Of a stretch of DNA of 64,000 nt, positions 58,738 through 64,000 are shown piece by piece. This stretch comes from Parachlamydiales bacterium. GTDB lineage: Bacteria; Chlamydiota; Chlamydiia; Chlamydiales; Rhabdochlamydiaceae. The notes beneath the pieces were generated by a model. The model was not told the DNA's origin. It searched no databases and saw only the letters and a program-made list of their open reading frames with translations. The stretch's first letter is position 1. Each line of letters begins with the position of its first letter. The stretch covers positions 62,001-126,000 of the forward strand of contig PLXY01000007.1 in assembly GCA_003153295.1 (NCBI GenBank), given 5' to 3'. Both the position numbers and the translations under genes were made by a program.

Positions 58738-61700
58738 TCAATGAAGAATCGTTATTTTAAGACGACTACTTTCTACATTGCTCGTGTTCACGGCTGTAAT
58801 GAAATATTCATACCCTGACTTTTGAGAATGGAGACATGTTTCATAGATAAAAGGCGAGCTTGGTGAGAATTGAGCTACGATTTTTCCATTGTGATATATC
58901 CGATACAATACAATGTTTTGGTCAGGAGATGCTGTCCAATGAGCTTTAAGAGAATAGCTCGTTTTATTTAACAGTTTGCATTTCTTAATCTTTCCGGTAA
59001 AGCTCTTAGGAGTAGAAATAGGAAGCACTGAAATAAGCACCGTCGCAGTTGCAGTATTACCAGTAGAATCGATCACAGTATAGGTAAAAGTATCGATTCC
59101 AGTAAACCCAATCGGCGGAGTATAGGTATAAGTCCCCGTTTGGAGATTCATTACCACTGTACCGCCAGCTGTGGTTTGATGATTATAAGAAGAAATAGAT
59201 AAACCACTCCCTATATCATTCGTCAAAACCGAAGCTCCATTTAAAGGGGTATTCACATGGGTAAGACCTACATCATTAAGAGCAACGGGTAAGACTGTAA
59301 TGGTTACCATGCCGCTTGTCATATCACCTGAAGAATCTACATCGACATAGTTAAAGGTATCTATTCCTGAAAAGCCTGTCGGAGGAATGTAGGTATAAGT
59401 ACCATCCAGATTCATCGAAACAGTTCCACCCTGCGCAGAGGTCGATTGGTAAGAAAAAATAGTTAAAGTGCTACCTGTGTCATTACTTAAAACACTAGTT
59501 CCTACTAAAGTAGTATTGGCATGAGTAATTGCCGTATCATTCATTGCATGGGGCAAAACGGTGATCCGGACAGAAGCTGAGGCTGAATTACCATTTCCAT
59601 CCGTTGCGGTGTAAACAAAACTATCTATTCCAGAAAAATTCAATGGGGGTGTGTAAACATATGTCCCATTGGGTTGTATAGTGATGGTCGCATTCTGTAC
59701 TGATGTTATATGAGTGCTTGAAGTCACAGATAAACTGGTTCCTATATCGTTAGTTAAAACGCTCACCATTTGATTTAACGGGGTGTTGACTTGGGTTATT
59801 CCTGCATCGTTAACCGCAGTGGGTAAGACGGTGATAGTAACTGTAGCTACAGAAGTATCACCATGTGAGTCTTGGACAGTGTAAGTAAAAGTATCGACTC
59901 CTGAAAAACCATTCGGAGGGGTATAAGTATAAGTCCCCGTGGTGGTATTCATGACTACACCTCCACCCTGAGTAGAAGTATGATCGTAACTTACGATGGT
60001 TAATCCCATTCCCTGATCGTTGGTGAAAACAGTCGAGCCATTTAATGGTGTATTGGCAGGGGTTGTACCAAAATCATTTTCGGCGACAGGAAGTACGGTA
60101 ATCGTGACTAAAGCGGTTGTTGTATTTCCAGTCTGATCAGTCGCTGTGTAATCAAAAGTGTCTACGCCTGAGAAATCAAGGCTAGGTGTGTAGATATAAG
60201 TGCCATCGCTATGCATAGTAACGGTCCCGTGCATAGGGGAAGTATTAGAAGAAACAAAAAGGGCTGTTCCCTCGTCATTGTTCAGTACACTTGTGTTTTG
60301 AGTTAACGAAGTATTAGCTGTAACAGTGCCTGTATCGTTGATAGCTATCGGTAAGACAGTCAAAGTCACTGTCGTCGTTGACGTTTGATTCAAAATATCT
60401 TCAATGGTGTACATAAAACTATCGGTGCCTGAGAAGTTGGCAGGGGGGGTGTAAACATAAATCCCGGTGGATTGCATGGTGACATGTCCCAATGTGGATG
60501 AAGTATTAGTACTCGAAACCACTAAGCTTGTTCCTGTATCATTGCTTAAAACTGTCGGTCCATTAAAAGGAGTGTTGGCATTGGTCGTCCCGGTGTCAGG
60601 ATTTGCAACAGGGGGTGTTACAGTGACAGTAACGGTGACGGGATTTGTTTGACTTTGAAGTGCAATAGGAGTTGTCCCGCTAAAAGGGATGAAGCTGTAA
60701 TTGATAGTCCCTGTATTGGTAAAACTTGTTGGAGGGACTTGAGAGATCTCTGCTTGATAAGTAATAACTGTCATCGCGCTAACAGCTAAATTTCCAATGG
60801 AAACTCCATTCACAAGATCAGGATTTGAAATCGGGGTTCCATTCACGGTAATAGAATTAGGTGTTAATGTTAAACCTGTAGGTAAAGGATCTATAAGGAC
60901 GAGATTAGAAGCATCACTTTCTCCAATATTTGTTAAGGTAATAGTATATGTAAGAATTTGATGGAGCATTCCTGCAGTTGTATCGACTTGTTTTTGTGAA
61001 TTAATGAGCGGAGACAGAACTTGAATTTGGATGCCTAGTCCAGTCACAGTGTAAACGTCTTGATTCGTCGTTCCTTGGGCAAAGAGTTGCTGTTGACTAT
61101 TTTGAATTTTATTTCCTAGATCAATACTTGTGATATCATATCCTTGGCGTGCGCCGGATATAGCGGTTCCCGAACTTGCAATAGAATTTAAACTGCCAAA
61201 AGTTCCCCGAGTGTCCAATTGAGAAGAACCGCTTGCCACTAATTTACCCGTTGTCACATCGGTAGTTAAGGGAAGTAAGGTATTGATTTGAGAAGCAAAA
61301 AAATTATTTAAAGGATTATTGGTGCCTACCACAGCATCACCTGGGGCTGAAAGAGTAGAGGTAGCTCCTACCAAGAAATTATCACCTGTTAACTGAGCAT
61401 CTCCTTCTAGAGAACAGCAAAAGAGCCGACTAGAAAACGTTCCATTATCTGGGGCACGAAAACCGCTCACAACAGCGGGCGCAGATCCTTGAGCTTCACA
61501 GCCAATAAATAAGGTTAGATTGCTGGTATACATATTGGAGTTTTGATAAACCACAGCCAATGTCCATCCCGCACAATTCAAGTTGTTTTCAGTCGCAATA
61601 ACAGTAGCAGGTACTCCAGCTACAGTATAAGTCCCAGCGCCTGTGATAAAAGACGTGACATCGGCACTTCTGACATAGAAACCAGTACTGCCTGAATTGA

Positions 61701-62181
61701 CTCTCGATTGGGCAGTACTAGGATTGGGCGTTATCGTTTGAGGTCCTCCTGGAGTAATAAAAGTTACAGGAGTATCAGCTAAAGAGAGTGGGATTGCAGG
61801 ATCAAATCCATAACTTCCTGACCAAATGAGCTCTGCATGTAAGATTGTACTTCCAGTAGGAAGATCTAACACAGCCGAAGAGCTATTCATCGTCCAATCC
61901 AGAGTGGTTCCTACAGGAAAAGTTCCCACTTGCGAGGAAGGGTTGGTTGTCGTGATAAACGCTCCAATTGATCCACTGATTCCTGGTTGATTCTGATTCG
62001 CTGTTTTGTCCAGACCTAGAGTATTTCCTGTAAAGGTAATCGCACCATTATTGACTGTGGTATAGATCTGTTGATAAACGGCTTCTAGTGAAGTTGAGAA
62101 AAAGAGTAAGACGGCAAGAAAGCATTTACTCAGAAAGAAACAGATAAACCTTTTGGAAGAAAATACTGAGGAGTTGTTCAT
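58738..62181 (-). CDS. Large exported Ig-like repeat protein, putative adhesin
   Basis: A 1147-residue protein. A long signal peptide (to about residue 34) is followed by a 350-residue beta-rich domain with WSGSYGFDP and RLFCCSLEGD. A DUF11-type domain follows (residues about 395-515, TNIGESDASNLVLIDPLPTG). Six tandem cadherin-like repeats of about 78-90 residues come next (about 520-1060), each with ND.G....NT.L......LTND and YTPP..FSG.D.F.Y motifs. A fibronectin III-like end carries IYHNGKIVAQF. There is no LPXTG or autotransporter barrel. The repeats contain acidic residues suited to calcium. It is probably a surface or secreted adhesin. Confidence 0.85.
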   Translation of the reverse strand: MNNSSVFSSKRFICFFLSKCFLAVLLFFSTSLEAVYQQIYTTVNNGAITFTGNTLGLDKTANQNQPGISGSIGAFITTTNPSSQVGTFPVGTTLDWTMNSSSAVLDLPTGSTILHAELIWSGSYGFDPAIPLSLADTPVTFITPGGPQTITPNPSTAQSRVNSGSTGFYVRSADVTSFITGAGTYTVAGVPATVIATENNLNCAGWTLAVVYQNSNMYTSNLTLFIGCEAQGSAPAVVSGFRAPDNGTFSSRLFCCSLEGDAQLTGDNFLVGATSTLSAPGDAVVGTNNPLNNFFASQINTLLPLTTDVTTGKLVASGSSQLDTRGTFGSLNSIASSGTAISGARQGYDITSIDLGNKIQNSQQQLFAQGTTNQDVYTVTGLGIQIQVLSPLINSQKQVDTTAGMLHQILTYTITLTNIGESDASNLVLIDPLPTGLTLTPNSITVNGTPISNPDLVNGVSIGNLAVSAMTVITYQAEISQVPPTSFTNTGTINYSFIPFSGTTPIALQSQTNPVTVTVTVTPPVANPDTGTTNANTPFNGPTVLSNDTGTSLVVSSTNTSSTLGHVTMQSTGIYVYTPPANFSGTDSFMYTIEDILNQTSTTTVTLTVLPIAINDTGTVTANTSLTQNTSVLNNDEGTALFVSSNTSPMHGTVTMHSDGTYIYTPSLDFSGVDTFDYTATDQTGNTTTALVTITVLPVAENDFGTTPANTPLNGSTVFTNDQGMGLTIVSYDHTSTQGGGVVMNTTTGTYTYTPPNGFSGVDTFTYTVQDSHGDTSVATVTITVLPTAVNDAGITQVNTPLNQMVSVLTNDIGTSLSVTSSTHITSVQNATITIQPNGTYVYTPPLNFSGIDSFVYTATDGNGNSASASVRITVLPHAMNDTAITHANTTLVGTSVLSNDTGSTLTIFSYQSTSAQGGTVSMNLDGTYTYIPPTGFSGIDTFNYVDVDSSGDMTSGMVTITVLPVALNDVGLTHVNTPLNGASVLTNDIGSGLSISSYNHQTTAGGTVVMNLQTGTYTYTPPIGFTGIDTFTYTVIDSTGNTATATVLISVLPISTPKSFTGKIKKCKLLNKTSYSLKAHWTASPDQNIVLYRIYHNGKIVAQFSPSSPFIYETCLHSQKSGYEYFITAVNTSNVESSRLKITILH

Positions 62182-62497
62182 AATTGAATCCTTGGGTAAA
62201 GAGGTTTGTTGTCTTGAGCATGCTTGAGTTGATAGAGATCAATATCTTGATATGTTTGAGATACAGAAGAATTTAAAATAATTATGTTACTCATATCATC
62301 GATTGCGATTCAAATTTTTAATATTCGGTAGAAGAAAATTTAAAAGATTAATATAAAATTATTTTCTTTTCATTAAAAAAAAATAATTGATGGTAGTTGT
62401 CAGTGCGAAAGGAGAAAGTTGTGAAAAGGAAATAAAATTCTGATGAAGAGAATGCATTTGTTAGTGCTATACTCAGATTTGCAACAAGAAATGCGTC
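62182..62497. other. AT-rich divergent intergenic region between adhesin and patatin genes
   Basis: A 316-bp gap with no reading frame. The adhesin ATG has AAGGAT upstream on the minus strand. A TATACT box (62468-62473) lies 24 nt before the patatin start and may be its -10 element; no good -35 box is seen. Nothing else is visible. Confidence 0.5.
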
Positions 62498-63448
62498 ATG
62501 CGAAAATTAGCCTTCCTCTGTTTACTTTGTGTCTGCGCTTATTTACTTCTTTCAAGATGTGATTGTCTCTATGCGCCTCCTGTAACTCAATGTGAAATTC
62601 CTGTTTTTAAACCTCAAAACCCCATCCGCATTGCTCTTGTCTTGGGTGGAGGAGGTTCAAGGGGTTTAGCCCATTTGGGAGCGATTAAAGAATTAGAGGC
62701 CGCGGGCCTAAGACCTGATTTAATTATTGGTTGCAGCGCTGGATCAATTGTCGGTGCCTTCTACGCAGATAATCCAGAATTAAAAGGTGTAGAAAAAAAC
62801 CTCCTTGAGCTCAATCGAGCCGATTTATTGGACTTGACCTTTCTGAAATTTCGTTTTGGTCTCATTGAAGGAAAAGCTATCCAGACATTCATGAAAAAAC
62901 ACTTGCGTTCGAAGACATTTGACGAGCTAAAAATCCCCTTAATTGTTGTTGCTACCGATCTCTTTGATGGGGAAGTTGTAGAGCTTTCCCAACAAGCAAT
63001 TCCTATTGCAGTAGGAGCTTCTTGTGCTTATCCCGGTCTTTTCAATCCCGTTTTTTTGCATGATCGGTATTTAATCGATGGGGGAGCTTCTAGTCCTGTC
63101 CCCGTTGAAATAGCAAAAAAATATGGGGCCGAATTCATTATTGCGATCGATGTGAGCGAAAAATTACCCACCGCAAGTCCCTTTCATTTTTTTGGCATTG
63201 CAAGAAGAGCTATGGAGATCGCGTATAGGAAATTTGTTGCCCAATCTCTTGCCCAGGCCGATATTTCGATTAGGATGGAATTTCAAGATGTGGGCATGTT
63301 CAGCGACCATCTCAATCACCAGATGTATGAGCTGGGCCGTAAAAAAGTCCTCAGCATGCTTCCTGAGATTAAGAAAAAACTGATGGAAACTTCAGAAGGG
63401 GCAAGAACTCAATTCAGCTTCTTAGATAAGGAATCAGGAAAGAGTTAA
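62498..63448 (+). CDS. Patatin-like phospholipase (RssA type)
   Basis: A 316-residue protein. An N-terminal hydrophobic leader of about 20 residues (LAFLCLLCVCAYLLL) suggests export or anchoring. The patatin domain starts near residue 45. The oxyanion loop is LGGGGSRGLAHLG, the catalytic serine lies in IGCSAGSIVGAF, and the catalytic aspartate in LIDGGASSPVPVE. These lipases cleave acyl chains from phospholipids and are used by several intracellular bacteria on host membranes. The leader fits a role outside the cytoplasm. It converges with the kinase gene with a 35-bp overlap. Confidence 0.9.
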   Translation: MRKLAFLCLLCVCAYLLLSRCDCLYAPPVTQCEIPVFKPQNPIRIALVLGGGGSRGLAHLGAIKELEAAGLRPDLIIGCSAGSIVGAFYADNPELKGVEKNLLELNRADLLDLTFLKFRFGLIEGKAIQTFMKKHLRSKTFDELKIPLIVVATDLFDGEVVELSQQAIPIAVGASCAYPGLFNPVFLHDRYLIDGGASSPVPVEIAKKYGAEFIIAIDVSEKLPTASPFHFFGIARRAMEIAYRKFVAQSLAQADISIRMEFQDVGMFSDHLNHQMYELGRKKVLSMLPEIKKKLMETSEGARTQFSFLDKESGKS

Positions 63449-63995
63449 TCTTTTCCGATTCTTTTGCTAGTAGTAGATCGTCAGTAATAAGTGTTAGATG
63501 GTAGTCAGTAAGAATGAAAAATACTGAATTTAAAGATCCTCTCAAATCCGCGATTTGACCTTGATAGCATCCTTCAAGCTTGGGTCGGGATTCAAGCCTC
63601 TGGATGAGTTTTTCTTCTGAACAAAGAAGGAGTATTTTCAATATCCGGTATGCAGGATAGGGGATTAGAAGAGTTGTAATTTCTCCGATCCGTTTTGCAT
63701 GAGCATTGGCATCCATCACAATATGTAACCGATTTTCTACCGCTTTGATTAATAATATTTTCGAAATGGTAATCACCATTTCTGCAAAGAGCTTGCCGAT
63801 GATAGATTTTTCTAAAAGTTTATAACGGATGACATCCGTCGAAATCACCACGAACTGATGTGTTTTCCGCAAAGAATGGGCAACGGTGGATTTTCCGGAT
63901 CCCTGAAAGCCACCGAGTAAAACTAAAATAGGCCGTTCTTGAGGAGAGCCATTCAAATTTTTTGATAATGTTTCTGTAATTTCTTGAACGATCAT
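63414..63995 (-). CDS. P-loop kinase-like protein (AAA_33/zeta-like)
   Basis: A 193-residue protein with Walker A GGFQGSGKSTVAHSLR near residue 29, then a strand with ISTDVIRYKL and the strand IVMDANAH. A lid-like EEKLIQRLESRP follows. This matches the small ATPase group that includes chloramphenicol phosphotransferase and zeta-like kinases; the substrate is unknown. The predicted ATG is only 5 bp from the end of the window, so an upstream extension cannot be excluded. Its 3' end overlaps the patatin gene. Confidence 0.75.
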   Translation of the reverse strand: MIVQEITETLSKNLNGSPQERPILVLLGGFQGSGKSTVAHSLRKTHQFVVISTDVIRYKLLEKSIIGKLFAEMVITISKILLIKAVENRLHIVMDANAHAKRIGEITTLLIPYPAYRILKILLLCSEEKLIQRLESRPKLEGCYQGQIADLRGSLNSVFFILTDYHLTLITDDLLLAKESEKINSFLIPYLRS

Positions 63996-64000
63996 TTCTT

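Noticed and set aside
1-64000. Prophage, CRISPR array or complete insertion sequence
   Set aside because: No regular spacer repeats, cas genes, phage structural genes or transposase were found; accessory genes are single insertions among housekeeping operons.

Overview
The window is a chromosomal segment from a member of the Chlamydiae, most likely an amoeba-associated 'environmental' lineage rather than a vertebrate Chlamydia. Two gene orders known from Chlamydia trachomatis are present almost intact: two LptF/G permeases - tilS - ftsH - pnp - rpsO - tadA - small orphan (CT838-CT845), and rpmE - prfA - prmC - ffh - rpsP - trmD - rplS - rnhB - gmk - small orphan - metG - recD (CT022-CT033). 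rplM-rpsI (CT125-126), glgB and ligA are also there. Two F-box proteins, a eukaryotic-type tyrosine phosphatase and many lineage-specific genes point to a large-genome relative of Parachlamydia, Waddlia or Criblamydia living in a eukaryotic host. This identification is inference from gene order and content.

Layout. 1-3.4 kb: the end of hflX, radC, a MarC membrane protein, and three tandem diverged small membrane proteins. 3.4-11.1 kb: mtaB, an orphan, an MFS transporter, glgB and ligA in one direction with overlapping ends. 11.1-14.6 kb: an F-box protein facing an orphan that ends in an Hsp20-like domain, then a small membrane protein. 14.6-21.4 kb: an acetyltransferase and miaB, rplM-rpsI, an exported hydrolase, a type IV AbiE toxin-antitoxin pair with a frameshifted toxin, a thioesterase and a small membrane protein. 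21.5-26 kb: an M32 carboxypeptidase, a PAP2 phosphatase and two LPS-export permeases in one overlapping minus-strand operon. 26-38 kb: tilS, ftsH, pnp, rpsO and tadA, with host-interaction-type genes inserted between them: a new repeat-domain family, an F-box/ankyrin protein and an anchored tyrosine phosphatase. 38-47.6 kb: a dense translation and RNA-processing operon from rpmE2 to metG, interrupted only by a 164-bp inverted-repeat element between ffh and rpsP. 47.6-53.8 kb: metNIQ methionine importer, an orphan and recD2. 53.9-64 kb: tRNA-Asn, decayed antitoxin genes, divergent SDR and aldo-keto reductase genes, stress genes (DUF3185, CsbD), a 1147-residue repeat adhesin, a patatin lipase and a P-loop kinase.

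How it works together. Most of the window is housekeeping: tRNA modification (mtaB, miaB, tilS, tadA, trmD), ribosomal proteins, RF1 and its methylase, SRP, RNA turnover (pnp, yicC, rnhB) and DNA repair (radC, ligA, recD2). Candidate host-facing genes sit at the seams of the conserved blocks rather than inside the operons.

The most general unlisted signal concerns transcription starts. Several genes without a Shine-Dalgarno sequence (mtaB, the MFS gene, the thioesterase, the 21.0-kb membrane protein, tadA, ffh and the F-box/ankyrin gene) have a -35/-10 pair whose -10 box lies only 7-9 nt before the start codon. This predicts leaderless mRNAs. Neighbouring genes with a clear ribosome binding site do not show this arrangement. 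I found no rRNA, CRISPR array, intact insertion sequence or prophage.
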